A stretch of 42,385 nucleotides of DNA from Leptospiraceae bacterium. GTDB taxonomy: Bacteria > Spirochaetota > Leptospiria > Leptospirales > Leptonemataceae. Positions 7,807 to 16,782 of this stretch are shown one piece after another. The notes under the pieces were generated by a model. It was not told the DNA's origin. It ran no database searches and saw only the letters and a list, made by a program, of their open reading frames with translations. Position 1 is the first letter of the stretch, and each line of letters opens with the position of its first letter. The translations under genes were made by a program, and so were the position numbers. The stretch is from assembly GCA_002717505.1 (NCBI GenBank), contig PBEB01000002.1:6857-49241 (forward strand), in the 5' to 3' direction.

Positions 7807-9290
7807 CGGAATCCTATCTGCCTTTAATCGCGGTTAGTATCGGGGCCCTGGCCATCCCCTTCATTCTCATCAGTGGTCGAAAGCCCAACGTTCGGGAATT
7901 CTGGACGATCCTTGCGGCCTTTGTGAAATTCAGCGTTGTTTTGTGGATCCTGCAACTGAGCCAGTCAGGGGCAATACTACAGACTACTTTGTTCGAAGTT
8001 GCATCTGGCATTTCCATTGTGCTCAGGGCTGACACTTTCGGTTTATACTTCGCCATCATTGCATCCGGACTCTGGATATTTACTTCATTCTATTCCATTG
8101 GGTACGTTCGGGGTGCAGGAGAAAAACATCAGACTCGCTATTTTGCCAGTTTTGCCCTGTGCTTAACGGCTACTCTGGGGATTGCATTTTCCGGCAATCT
8201 GTTCACGTTTCTGCTTTGCTACGAATTATTGACTCTGGCGACCTATCCACTGGTCGTTCATAAAGAAACTCCGAAAGCCATAGCAGCCGGGCGAAAGTAC
8301 CTGTCTTATACGCTTGTAGCCGGGCTGCTGCTCGTAGTGGCAACCGGCCTTATCTATTTTCAAACCGGTAGCCTTGATTTTCAAGCTGGAGGTATGCTTT
8401 CCGGCGCTGGTCTCACGGCTGGTATGGCAGTGTTCATCTTTCTGTTACTTCTGGGCGCTGTGGGAGTGAAAGCCGGATTGATGCCTTTGCATTCCTGGTT
8501 GCCGGCAGCAATGGCTGCACCCACTCCAGTGAGTTCCCTGCTGCATGCTGTTGCTGTTGTAAAATCAGGGGTATTTGGCATAATTCGCGTAGTTGGCTTT
8601 GTCTTCGGGCCGGATCTGATGGAGCAATTTGCCCTGAATCAGATTCTGATGGTGATGTCCGGCACAACGGTGATCGTAGCCTCCCTACTGGCCTTTCAAC
8701 AGGACAACCTCAAGCGAAGGCTGGCTTACTCCACAGTGGGTCATCTTTCTTACATTGTTCTGGGAGCCTCGCTGCTTACACAGCTGGGAATGCAGGGCGC
8801 TATCATGCACATAGCAGCCCATGCAACTATGAAGATTACGCTCTTCTTTAGCGCGGGTGCGATATACGTAAACCTGCATCGCGACAACATCAGTCAGCTT
8901 GATGGCATCGCAAAAGTGATGCCCTGGACCATGGGCGCATTCACAGTGGGAGCTCTGGGATTGGCTGGCGTTCCGCCCATCAACGGATTTTTGAGCAAAT
9001 GGTATCTGGCCCTGGGTTCATTGCAGGGGGATCACTGGATTCCTCTAATGGTGCTGATTGTTAGCGGCCTTTTAAACCTTGGTTATTTTTATCCCATCGT
9101 GCGAAGAGCTTATTTTGGAGATCCGGATGGACTGGATGGATACGGGGAAGCTTCGCCTCTGATGGTTGTGCCTATTGTCGGTGCCGCTGCCCTTTCCTTT
9201 CTTTTTGGCATTTTTCCGGATCTTTTCTTTGGCTTTTTCGAGATGGCCGGTTCTGTGTCCCAGGCGCTGATGTCCGGAGGAAAACCATGA
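7803..9290 (+). CDS. second large proton-conducting subunit (MrpA-N/NuoL-like)
   Basis: 495 residues, about 13-14 membrane helices. It has Glu141 (CYELLTLATYP), Lys223 (GVKAGLMPLHSWLPAAMAAP) and Lys254 (AVVKSGVFGI). The segment PTPVSSLLHAVAVVKSG resembles the NuoL/MrpA N-terminal domain more than MrpD. This may therefore be the detached N-terminal half of MrpA, with the C-terminal domains encoded upstream at 4950-5497. No C-terminal MrpA extension is present. It overlaps the genes on both sides by 4 bases. Confidence 0.85.
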   Translation: MTESYLPLIAVSIGALAIPFILISGRKPNVREFWTILAAFVKFSVVLWILQLSQSGAILQTTLFEVASGISIVLRADTFGLYFAIIASGLWIFTSFYSIGYVRGAGEKHQTRYFASFALCLTATLGIAFSGNLFTFLLCYELLTLATYPLVVHKETPKAIAAGRKYLSYTLVAGLLLVVATGLIYFQTGSLDFQAGGMLSGAGLTAGMAVFIFLLLLGAVGVKAGLMPLHSWLPAAMAAPTPVSSLLHAVAVVKSGVFGIIRVVGFVFGPDLMEQFALNQILMVMSGTTVIVASLLAFQQDNLKRRLAYSTVGHLSYIVLGASLLTQLGMQGAIMHIAAHATMKITLFFSAGAIYVNLHRDNISQLDGIAKVMPWTMGAFTVGALGLAGVPPINGFLSKWYLALGSLQGDHWIPLMVLIVSGLLNLGYFYPIVRRAYFGDPDGLDGYGEASPLMVVPIVGAAALSFLFGIFPDLFFGFFEMAGSVSQALMSGGKP

Positions 9291-9496
9291 AATGGCTGGT
9301 AGCAATCGTTGCAGGCGCGATCCTTCTGGCAAGTATCGTCGCCGAGTTTACCATGCTGGAGCACGGATCTCATTGGTGGAATCATGTTCCGGTATTCTAC
9401 GGTCTGTGGGGCGGCCTTTCCGCTTTTGTATTGATAGGCCTGGCAGCGATACTGGGTCGACTTCTGAAGAAGGATGGGGACTATTACGATGATTGA
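9287..9496 (+). CDS. small two-helix membrane protein of the antiporter operon
   Basis: 69 residues with two hydrophobic helices (WLVAIVAGAILLASIVAEF and GGLSAFVLIGLAAILGRLL) joined by a short loop with HWWNHVPVFYG. The tail is acidic (KKDGDYYDD). Similar short proteins accompany extra D-type subunits in Mrp/Mbh-like clusters. The ATGA overlap with the upstream gene and the 8-base overlap with the downstream gene argue for a subunit or assembly factor of the complex. I do not know an established name. Confidence 0.75.
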   Translation: MKWLVAIVAGAILLASIVAEFTMLEHGSHWWNHVPVFYGLWGGLSAFVLIGLAAILGRLLKKDGDYYDD

Positions 9497-11243
9497 GTTT
9501 CTGCAAATCCCCGCAGTGATCCTGCTTACCGGGGCCCTGGTAGTGGCCTTGCTGCCGGCCAGAATTCGAGCAGTAGCGTTTCTGCTCTTTCCTGCGGCGG
9601 CCCTGTTTTCTCTGTGGAGTTTTCCTGAAGGTCATTCCATTCGACTCTCTTTTGCAACTTATGAACTGATTCCCCTGAAGATCGATGCTCTGAATCGAGT
9701 CTTTGGAACCATTTTTAGCCTGGTCGGTATTGTAGGTGGGATTTATGCACTTCATATACAGGATCGCATACAGCAGATTAATGCGCTCCTGTACTCTGCC
9801 GGTGCCCTGGGAGTGACTCTTGCCGGGGATTATTTTACTCTATTCGTTTTCTGGGAGATGATGGCCGTGAGCTCAGCCTATTTGATCTGGGCTCGTCGCA
9901 CCGAGGAATCTGATCGTGCAGGGATGCGCTATTTGATGATGCATTTTCTGGGCGGTGGATTTCTATTCGGAGGAATTCTGATTCAGCTGGCACAAACGAA
10001 TTCGCTCGCCATCCAGCCCTTCGCCTACGAATTCAGCGTTACATCGGTTCTTGTATTGATTGGTGTATCTCTCAATGCAGCCGTGCCTCCGTTGCACGCC
10101 TGGCTTTCCGATGCGTATCCTAAAGCTACAATAACCGGCGCTGTGTTCATGAGTGCCCTCACCACCAAATCGGCTATGTACGTTTTGATACGTCTCTATC
10201 CGGGCTGGGAGGTGCTGATCTGGGTGGGTATTGCCATGGCTCTCTACGGAGCTGTGTATGCATTGATGGCAGACGATATTCGTGAAATCCTGGCTTTCAG
10301 CATTATCAGTCAGTTAGGCTATATGGTTACCGCTGTAGGTATTGGCACAGAGATGGCCATTAACGGAGCCACCACTCATGCGTTCAGTCACATTCTGTAT
10401 AAGTCTTTGCTTTTCATGGCGGCTGGCGCTGTGATCTATGCCACGGGTCGAAGTAAGCTTTCCGAGTTAGGGGGACTGGCTTCGCGCATGAAATGGGTCC
10501 TTGCGTTGTACATGGTGGGAGGTGCTTCTATCTCGGGCATTCCTCTATTTAATGGCTTTATCAGCAAATCCATGATTATTAGTTCCGCCGGAGAAGCGCA
10601 CTTCGAATGGGCCATGCTACTATTGATGGTGGCATCCATTGGTTCATTTTTACATACGGGATTGAAGCTACCCTATTTCACCTGGATTGCGCCTGCTCGT
10701 GGGCTTGAAATCCTGGACAGCACCGGGATGCCACGACCGCCGGTGGAAGTTCGTCGTCTTCCTGGAAACATGATGGTGGCCATGGTGATCGGTGCTGCGC
10801 TCTGCATCTTTTTTGGAATCTATCCTTTTGCTCTCTATGAACAATTGCCGTTCGCGTCTACATACAATCCTTTCACTCTGTACCACTTCGTAGAAACCGC
10901 ACAGCTTCTGGTGCTTTCTCTGGCCATTTTCTGGCTCTTGAAGGGCTGGATTGCAGAAAGACCGTCCATTACACTGGATGTGGACTGGTTCTATAGAAAG
11001 CCATTGCTGAAACTTGCGGACGGATTTCTGTTTGTCGTGGCCGGTATCTACGGCTGGTTCGCCGATGCTATCGCCGACCTGGCAGCTGCTCTGTCCCGGG
11101 CCTTTGTGAATCCAATGAAGTGGCTCAATCCATTCGCCCCATCTGAACATGAGTCTTCGACCTACAGTCCTGCCATGGGAACGGCCATGGGATTCATCCT
11201 TTTCGTTTTCGTTGTTCTTGGTCTCTTTTTCTTTATGAATTGA
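9489..11243 (+). CDS. third large antiporter-like subunit (MnhD/NuoL-like, divergent)
   Basis: 584 residues from ATG 9489 (GGGGA lies upstream; an ATG at 9474 has no spacing for a ribosome site). About 14-16 membrane helices. Glu123 in FVFWEMMAVSSAYL and Lys227 in TTKSAMYVLIR match the family. The position usually held by the TM7 lysine reads VSLNAAVPPLHAWLSDAYP, so Asn196 replaces it. The C-terminus carries extra helices (LADGFLFVVAGIYGWFAD and AMGFILFVFVVLGLFFFMN) with an amphipathic linker. It is the last operon gene. It may be an adaptor or altered ion-channel subunit. Confidence 0.87.
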   Translation: MIEFLQIPAVILLTGALVVALLPARIRAVAFLLFPAAALFSLWSFPEGHSIRLSFATYELIPLKIDALNRVFGTIFSLVGIVGGIYALHIQDRIQQINALLYSAGALGVTLAGDYFTLFVFWEMMAVSSAYLIWARRTEESDRAGMRYLMMHFLGGGFLFGGILIQLAQTNSLAIQPFAYEFSVTSVLVLIGVSLNAAVPPLHAWLSDAYPKATITGAVFMSALTTKSAMYVLIRLYPGWEVLIWVGIAMALYGAVYALMADDIREILAFSIISQLGYMVTAVGIGTEMAINGATTHAFSHILYKSLLFMAAGAVIYATGRSKLSELGGLASRMKWVLALYMVGGASISGIPLFNGFISKSMIISSAGEAHFEWAMLLLMVASIGSFLHTGLKLPYFTWIAPARGLEILDSTGMPRPPVEVRRLPGNMMVAMVIGAALCIFFGIYPFALYEQLPFASTYNPFTLYHFVETAQLLVLSLAIFWLLKGWIAERPSITLDVDWFYRKPLLKLADGFLFVVAGIYGWFADAIADLAAALSRAFVNPMKWLNPFAPSEHESSTYSPAMGTAMGFILFVFVVLGLFFFMN

Positions 11244-11287
11244 TATTTCGATTCGCAAGGGGCAAAGAATTCCAATCAAGGTGGTTC

Positions 11288-11640
11288 CGATTGCACCGCC
11301 AGGAATGAAAGAACCAGGAAATCTCGGAAGGAATGTCAGGCCTGGATTGAACAGCAATACTCGGATTGCATGTTAGTTCTGAACCGAACGGGAAGTTCGG
11401 ATTGCATGTTAGCTCTGAATCGAACGGGAAGTTCGGATTGCATGTTAGCTCTGAATCGAACGGGAAGCTCGGATTGCATGTTAGGTCTGAATTGAACGGG
11501 GAGTTCGGATTGCATGTTAGTTCTGAATTGAACGAAGAACTCGGATGACAAGTCTGGTCTAAATCGAAGCAAAAGCTAGAATGGCATACCAGGTTCGAAT
11601 CGAACGCCGCAATTGGAATTGTATGTCAGGTTCAAACTGC
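11288..11640 (+). repeat. 36-bp tandem repeat array with decaying edges
   Basis: Five well-conserved 36-bp units lie head to tail at 11363-11398, 11399-11434, 11435-11470, 11471-11506 and 11507-11542. More diverged units precede (about 11288-11325 and 11326-11362) and follow (11543-11578, 11579-11614 and a partial unit from 11615). Each unit contains GGATTGCATGTTAG then GAACGGGAAGTTC. Across unit boundaries AATCGAAC and GTTCGGATT can pair as a hairpin of 8 bp with one bulge and loop GGGAA. There are no spacers, so it is not CRISPR. It fills the gap between the antiporter operon and purD. Confidence 0.92.
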
Positions 11641-11698
11641 GCCTATTTCAATTCATTGAAGAGATGGGTCATCTTCGGACCCTGGACCTGTATGTTAA

Positions 11699-11725
11699 AA
11701 GACCTGATTCAGTCCCGCAGGTCTT
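11699..11725 (-). terminator. rho-independent terminator of purD
   Basis: Arms AAGACCTG (11699-11706) and CAGGTCTT (11718-11725) pair perfectly around an 11-nt loop. On the minus strand the stem is followed by TTAAC after CTT, giving a short T run. It lies 16 bp past the purD stop. Confidence 0.6.
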
Positions 11726-11741
11726 ATTGAGGCACTAGCAA

Positions 11742-13004
11742 TCAGGGCAATGATCCAATATCCCGGCGAAAAAAGGTTCGTTCAACAGAGTGGCTGTCCA
11801 GAAAGGCATAAGCTTCTTTGCGGGCTTCATCGATGTTAATTCCTGAACCAACTACGCCTGCGATTCGCCCTCCAGTGCTATTGATGACATTTCCGTCGAT
11901 TTCAGTCCCTGCATGAAACATAAGTGTAGCAGGATTATCCGGCTGGGAGTTTAGCAAATTCGACATGTCGATGCCCTTCGCATAGCTTCCAGGATATCCA
12001 TCGGCGGCAACAACTACAACAATACTGGCCAGTTCTCGAAATCGAAGGAAATCCGTTTTCAGTTCTCCTTTCGCGCATTGCATCATCAGTTCTGCCAGAT
12101 CCTCGTCCAGCATCGGCAGCAGAGCCTGGGTTTCCGGATCGCCGAAGCGGCAGTTGAACTCTACTACATTCACATCTGTTCCATCGATCATGAGTCCGGC
12201 GTACAAAAGGCCCTTATACGGACATCCTTCCTCTGCAAATCCTTTCATCGCACGATCCAGCACTTCAGTCTGAATCCTGTTGAGCATTTTGGCATCGATG
12301 TATTCCACGGGAGTCACGGCTCCCATTCCACCGGTATTCGGCCCCTGATCTCCATCGTGAGCTCTTTTATGGTCTCTGGCAGGTTGAAAGGGAACGGCCT
12401 TTGTTCCATCGCATAGTGCGAAGACGGAGGCTTCTCTGCCTTTCAGAAACTGCTCGATGACCACAGTGCTCCCTGATTCGCCAAAGACCTTTCTTTCCAG
12501 GCAATCTTGAACGGCATGCCTGGCTTCCTTAATACTTTCGGTTACCGTCACTCCTTTCCCAGCTGCCAGACCGTCCGCTTTCACCACGTAAGGGGATGGC
12601 ATCTGCTCCAGAGCCTCATAAGCTTCTTCCACAGAGTTGCAGCTAAACGACCGCGCCGTGGGTATGCCATACTTCTCCATGAAGCTCTTCGCCCATTCCT
12701 TGGACCCTTCTACGCGAGCAGCTTTCTTTTCTGGACCGAATACTGGAATTGCATCTGCAAGCGCATCAGCGATGCCGTCCACCAGAGGTTGCTCCGGGCC
12801 AACCACTACCAGATCGTATTGGTTACCAGTGAGAAACTCTTTCAGGGCACTAAAATTGCCGCCCTGGTAGACCTCTTTTATGCGATCTTCTTCCGGAATC
12901 CCCGCATTGCCCGGAAAAACATGCACCTCCGAATTGAAACTTTGCTTTAGCTTCCAGTAGATGGCGTGCTCGCGTCCGCCAGATCCGATGAGGGCAATCT
13001 TCAT
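11742..13004 (-). CDS. purD: phosphoribosylamine-glycine ligase
   Basis: 420 residues from ATG 13004 (MKIALIGSGGREHAIYWKL). Longer in-frame starts only add sequence overlapping the divergent kinase gene. GSGGREHA is the N-terminal PurD motif. VVGPEQPLVDGIADAL, PYVVKADGLAAGKGVTV (ATP-grasp nucleotide loop) and NTGGMGAVTP with VVEFNCRFGDPETQ (metal/ATP residues) follow in the standard order. The enzyme joins glycine to phosphoribosylamine with ATP to give GAR, the second step of de novo purine synthesis, in the cytoplasm. No other pur genes are adjacent. Confidence 0.97.
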   Translation of the reverse strand: MKIALIGSGGREHAIYWKLKQSFNSEVHVFPGNAGIPEEDRIKEVYQGGNFSALKEFLTGNQYDLVVVGPEQPLVDGIADALADAIPVFGPEKKAARVEGSKEWAKSFMEKYGIPTARSFSCNSVEEAYEALEQMPSPYVVKADGLAAGKGVTVTESIKEARHAVQDCLERKVFGESGSTVVIEQFLKGREASVFALCDGTKAVPFQPARDHKRAHDGDQGPNTGGMGAVTPVEYIDAKMLNRIQTEVLDRAMKGFAEEGCPYKGLLYAGLMIDGTDVNVVEFNCRFGDPETQALLPMLDEDLAELMMQCAKGELKTDFLRFRELASIVVVVAADGYPGSYAKGIDMSNLLNSQPDNPATLMFHAGTEIDGNVINSTGGRIAGVVGSGINIDEARKEAYAFLDSHSVERTFFRRDIGSLP

Positions 13005-13130
13005 AGGATGCAGAAAAGGGGAGCCATAATTCCGGTCAATGGAAAGCACAGATCCAGACCGGCTTCCCCCGAGAGCACAAAATTGCAAGCTGGACGCCTA
13101 TTCCTGCGGACCTATATCCCTGGACAAAAA

Positions 13131-15707
13131 ATGTATTGCTATCAGGCAGGCCTCCCGGGGTTGTTAATCGAGCCATTACGATTCCTGGATCAGTGGTGCC
13201 AGCTTTTCCCTGTGGTGGGATGCAGAGCATCTAACGAACATCGGGTATTCAGTGTTCTCGTCCGAAATCTCTGGAGGTTTCGCATTTCCGAATTTGTCAA
13301 AATCCCCTCTTCTGCCGAACCCGGGCTTCTCATCGTTGAGGCCCCTGACCGTGTTGTCCATGTCAATGCCAGGGCCGCCCAGATTCTCGGGCGCAATCTT
13401 ACAGATATTCTTGGCCCTATCCCGCAGGATGCAAGGCAGGAAATCATTGATATTCGGGGTAAGTCATTGCAGCTGTCTGATCTTCCCGCCACCCGAGCCA
13501 TTGAATCAGGTCGGGCGGTGGAAGATGAGATTCTAGGGTTGCGCCAGACCGATGGAAGCGTTGTATGGTTTTCTACTTCCGCCGAACCATTGATCAGGCA
13601 GGGGACGGACAAGCCAACGGGAGCCATCGTCATTCTGAGGCCCGTAAATCGCATGAACTCTGGTGATGACCCACTGAGCAAATATCGCGAGTGGCTGAGA
13701 TGGGCGACGCGAATTAGACAGGTCTTTGAGTTCGAACGAGATTTTCAGAGAAACCTGAGAAGCTGCATGGAGCTGATGGCCAATGCTTCCGAGGCTTCAT
13801 CGGTAGCCTATCTGGGATTTCGAGGCGGGCTTCGGTCCGGAGTTCTGGAGCTAAGAGAATCGTGGAATTATTCCAGAGGTTTTATGAAGGAACCCCGGGG
13901 ATTCGCTCGACTCAATCTTCAAGTTGAACCAATGCGCGATTGGCTGGCTGTATTACGAGCAGCCGAAGTCCTGGAGATTGGAGGCGAAGAGGTGCCACTC
14001 AAAATCCGTCAGGCCATGGGCATGGAAACCCGAGACCGTTTGATACTGGGATTTCTTCTGGCAGCAAGCCCTTCTACTGATCGCTCCCAGGGATTGATCG
14101 CATTGATCCGCAAAGGCGATCGCGGAGCTTTCAATCCATTCGAACTGGATATGTTTCGACTGATACTGTCCTCCATCGCCAATGAGCTCAGTCGGCAGAA
14201 GGCAGAGCAAGCTCAGCAGAGACAGATGACTCGCTTTCGTCGTCTTTTTCAAGTCACACCACTGATTATATCCGTAATGGAATTGCAGGGCATGACGCTG
14301 AGCATCGTGGAGATCAGCAATTCGACCTCTCAAGACCGGGAAGAGGATCTTGTGGGCCGCACGGATGAGGAGCAGGGTTACCCCGAGGACATTCGCGAAA
14401 TGCGCAGATCTGCTGCAAGGCGAGCCCGGAAAGAAGGACGATCGGTGCGCATCGAGTATTCCCGGCCCGGGCCCGATACCAGTGTCTTGTGGGAAGAAGC
14501 CACCTTTAGCTACCTTGATTCGCACAATCGATCGCACTTTTTTAGCGTAGCGGTTCGAGACATTACAAGAGACAAGCTGGAGCAGCGCCAGAAAGCTCAG
14601 AAACAAAAGCTGGAATCCATGGGTCGATTCACCGGCTCCATTGCTCACGATCTAAACAATCTGCTCCAGCCACCATTAACCTATGTTGCGGAAACTCGAG
14701 AACTGCTCAGATCTCTTTCGGAAATTCCAGCAGCGAATCTGGCCGTGCAAAAACTGGACATTGCACTTCAAGGGCTGGGTCGTTCCAGGGAGCTGGTTCG
14801 GCGTTTACTGACATTTACTCGACAGGGTACATCCTCTTCCGGAGCTATTGATGTTCATTCAGCCCTCAGATCCATTGTTGATTCCTATGCGGCTGCTTTA
14901 CCGGACAATGTAGACATTCATCTAAACGTGCAGGCGAAACCAGGCTTCGTCGGATTGACGGAAAGTGGTCTGGAACAAATCGTTGTGAACCTTATTCGAA
15001 ATTCGGTGAGAGCCCTGGGCTCGTCCGGGGGGCGAATTGAAGTGACCTTGCAGAATACGGACAGCGATCCCCGTGCCTACATCCTGGCCGTGGAAGACGA
15101 TGGGCCAGGAATTCCAGCTCAAATAGTAGAAAGAATTTTCGAGCCCTTTTACTCCGGTCATTCAGGCTCCGGAGCCACGGGACTCGGGCTCTCGATTGTA
15201 CAGAATCTGGTGCAGGAAGCCGGAGGAACCGTAGAAGTGGATTCCAGACCAGGTCAAGGTACCAGCATGCGAGTGTTACTACCCGAAGTTGAAAGCCCCC
15301 GTCCTTCGCAGAGAAAACTTACTCTAGACTCTCCTGCAAATCTTTCCCTGCGCTTCTGTCTGATTGACGATGATCCTATGGTGGCAAGAGCCCTCCAATC
15401 AGGGCTCGAAAGTCTGAACCAATTCGTGAGTCATTATTCGGATCCTGATGAAGCTCTGATCAGCCTGGCCAATGGCGGTAAGGCCGATGTAGTGGTACTT
15501 GATCAAATTCTGGGCGATAAGCGAGGTGCGGAGTTCGCGCCCAGAATTCGCAAGCTTATAACGGGAAACATCATTATGGTTAGCGGGAACCCAGAATTGA
15601 CTCCGGAAGAAGCATTCGAGGCAGGCATTGATGCCATTCTAACCAAACCTGTATTTCCCGATGAACTAATGGCAGCGGCCCTGACTTTGCGGTCCACGGG
15701 CTCCTGA
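13131..15707 (+). CDS. hybrid sensor histidine kinase with PAS, GAF-like and receiver domains
   Basis: About 858 residues from ATG 13131; the start is uncertain because the frame is open back into purD and no strong ribosome site is visible. Domains in order: PAS (about 60-160, EPGLLIVEAPDRVVHVNARA), GAF-like (about 195-355), second PAS (about 365-480), HisKA with His506 in GSIAHDLNNLLQP, HATPase with NLIRNSVRAL, VEDDGPGIP and GATGLGLSIVQNLV, and a C-terminal receiver with DDDP and phospho-acceptor Asp791 (VVVLDQILG). There are no membrane segments, so it is cytosolic. The H-box is NtrB-like. No partner regulator is adjacent. The stop lies 4 bp from the convergent pip stop. Confidence 0.88.
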   Translation: MYCYQAGLPGLLIEPLRFLDQWCQLFPVVGCRASNEHRVFSVLVRNLWRFRISEFVKIPSSAEPGLLIVEAPDRVVHVNARAAQILGRNLTDILGPIPQDARQEIIDIRGKSLQLSDLPATRAIESGRAVEDEILGLRQTDGSVVWFSTSAEPLIRQGTDKPTGAIVILRPVNRMNSGDDPLSKYREWLRWATRIRQVFEFERDFQRNLRSCMELMANASEASSVAYLGFRGGLRSGVLELRESWNYSRGFMKEPRGFARLNLQVEPMRDWLAVLRAAEVLEIGGEEVPLKIRQAMGMETRDRLILGFLLAASPSTDRSQGLIALIRKGDRGAFNPFELDMFRLILSSIANELSRQKAEQAQQRQMTRFRRLFQVTPLIISVMELQGMTLSIVEISNSTSQDREEDLVGRTDEEQGYPEDIREMRRSAARRARKEGRSVRIEYSRPGPDTSVLWEEATFSYLDSHNRSHFFSVAVRDITRDKLEQRQKAQKQKLESMGRFTGSIAHDLNNLLQPPLTYVAETRELLRSLSEIPAANLAVQKLDIALQGLGRSRELVRRLLTFTRQGTSSSGAIDVHSALRSIVDSYAAALPDNVDIHLNVQAKPGFVGLTESGLEQIVVNLIRNSVRALGSSGGRIEVTLQNTDSDPRAYILAVEDDGPGIPAQIVERIFEPFYSGHSGSGATGLGLSIVQNLVQEAGGTVEVDSRPGQGTSMRVLLPEVESPRPSQRKLTLDSPANLSLRFCLIDDDPMVARALQSGLESLNQFVSHYSDPDEALISLANGGKADVVVLDQILGDKRGAEFAPRIRKLITGNIIMVSGNPELTPEEAFEAGIDAILTKPVFPDELMAAALTLRSTGS

Positions 15708-15711
15708 ATCG

Positions 15712-16665
15712 CTATCGCTTTCGCTCCTCTGTTGCATGGATGAGCGCCCTAATGATCCCTTCTTCGCTTCCTGCATGCCCGGCATCCGGAACTATCTTCA
15801 GGCTGGACTCCGGCCACGCCTTATGCAGATCATAAGCATTCTTGACCGGGCATACCATATCGTATCGACCATGAATGAGTATGGACGGAATGTGTCGGAA
15901 GCGCTGTAGATTTTCCAGGAGGTAATTGTCTGATTCAAACCAGCAATTGTTGAAAAAGAAATAGTTTTCGATTCTGGCTAGCGCCAGGGCAATTTCACCG
16001 AACTCATCCATGGTTTCTGCATCCGGTACCAACTTAAGCGCGCTTCCTTCCCACAAACTCCAGGCCCGGGCCGCCTTCATTTGAACTTCTGGATCTGGAT
16101 CGTTCAATCTGTGATGAAAAGCCTCGATCATGTTTGAGCGTTCGCGCTCTGGAATTGCCGAGCAATACTCCTCAAAGGCCTCGGGGAAAATTCGATCGGC
16201 GCCCTGCTGATAAAACCAGTGAATCTCTTCCTTGCGGCATAGAAAGATCCCGCGTAAAATCATGTCAGTAATGGCTTCTGGATGCCTGGTGGCGTAAGCC
16301 AGAGAAAGAGTAGATCCCCAGGATCCTCCGAAGAGCATCCATTTTTCTATCTTCAGACCATTGCGAATTGTTTCCATATCAGAAACCAGATGCCAGGTTG
16401 TGTTGTTTTCCAATGCAGCGTAAGGAGTGCTGCGACCGGCTCCTCTTTGATCAAAAAGCACGATGCGATAAGCCTCGGGATCAAAGTATCTTCTATGCTT
16501 CTCAGTTACTCCGCCTCCAGGTCCTCCGTGAACAAAAAGAACCGGTTTTCCCTCCGGGTTTCCTACTTCTTCAACGTAGATTTCATGAAGATCATCGACT
16601 TTCAGTCGAAAGCTGTTGTACGGTTCAATCTCGGGAAAGAGCAATTCGTTCAGTTCTTGCGCCAT
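15712..16665 (-). CDS. pip: proline iminopeptidase (alpha/beta hydrolase, S33)
   Basis: 317 residues, the normal length. HGGPGGG at 46-52 supplies the oxyanion hole and GGSWGSTLSLAYA holds the nucleophile Ser115. ILIHGRYDMVCP near residue 268 carries the Asp and DAGHAG the His (297). FDQRGAGRSTP is also typical. The enzyme removes N-terminal proline from peptides in the cytoplasm. The C-terminus meets the histidine kinase gene tail to tail with only 4 bp between stops, so the transcripts are likely to overlap. Confidence 0.95.
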   Translation of the reverse strand: MAQELNELLFPEIEPYNSFRLKVDDLHEIYVEEVGNPEGKPVLFVHGGPGGGVTEKHRRYFDPEAYRIVLFDQRGAGRSTPYAALENNTTWHLVSDMETIRNGLKIEKWMLFGGSWGSTLSLAYATRHPEAITDMILRGIFLCRKEEIHWFYQQGADRIFPEAFEEYCSAIPERERSNMIEAFHHRLNDPDPEVQMKAARAWSLWEGSALKLVPDAETMDEFGEIALALARIENYFFFNNCWFESDNYLLENLQRFRHIPSILIHGRYDMVCPVKNAYDLHKAWPESSLKIVPDAGHAGSEEGIIRALIHATEERKR

Positions 16666-16782
16666 TGAGGCAGGTTGGCCGCGGAAATCCCCCGGGAAAG
16701 CAGATTCGTCTGTTATTTTCCGGACGGAGTTGTGAATCGAAAAACTCTGGTCTCCCTGCTGGACGACACCATACCCTGTCTT

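Noticed and set aside
11363-11542. Possible CRISPR array (36-bp repeat length)
   Set aside because: The units are directly adjacent with no spacers, and no cas genes are present.
11336-11572. Open frames on both strands through the 36-bp repeats
   Set aside because: The unit is a multiple of three with no stop in several frames, so openness is automatic. No ribosome site or non-repeat coding sequence surrounds them.
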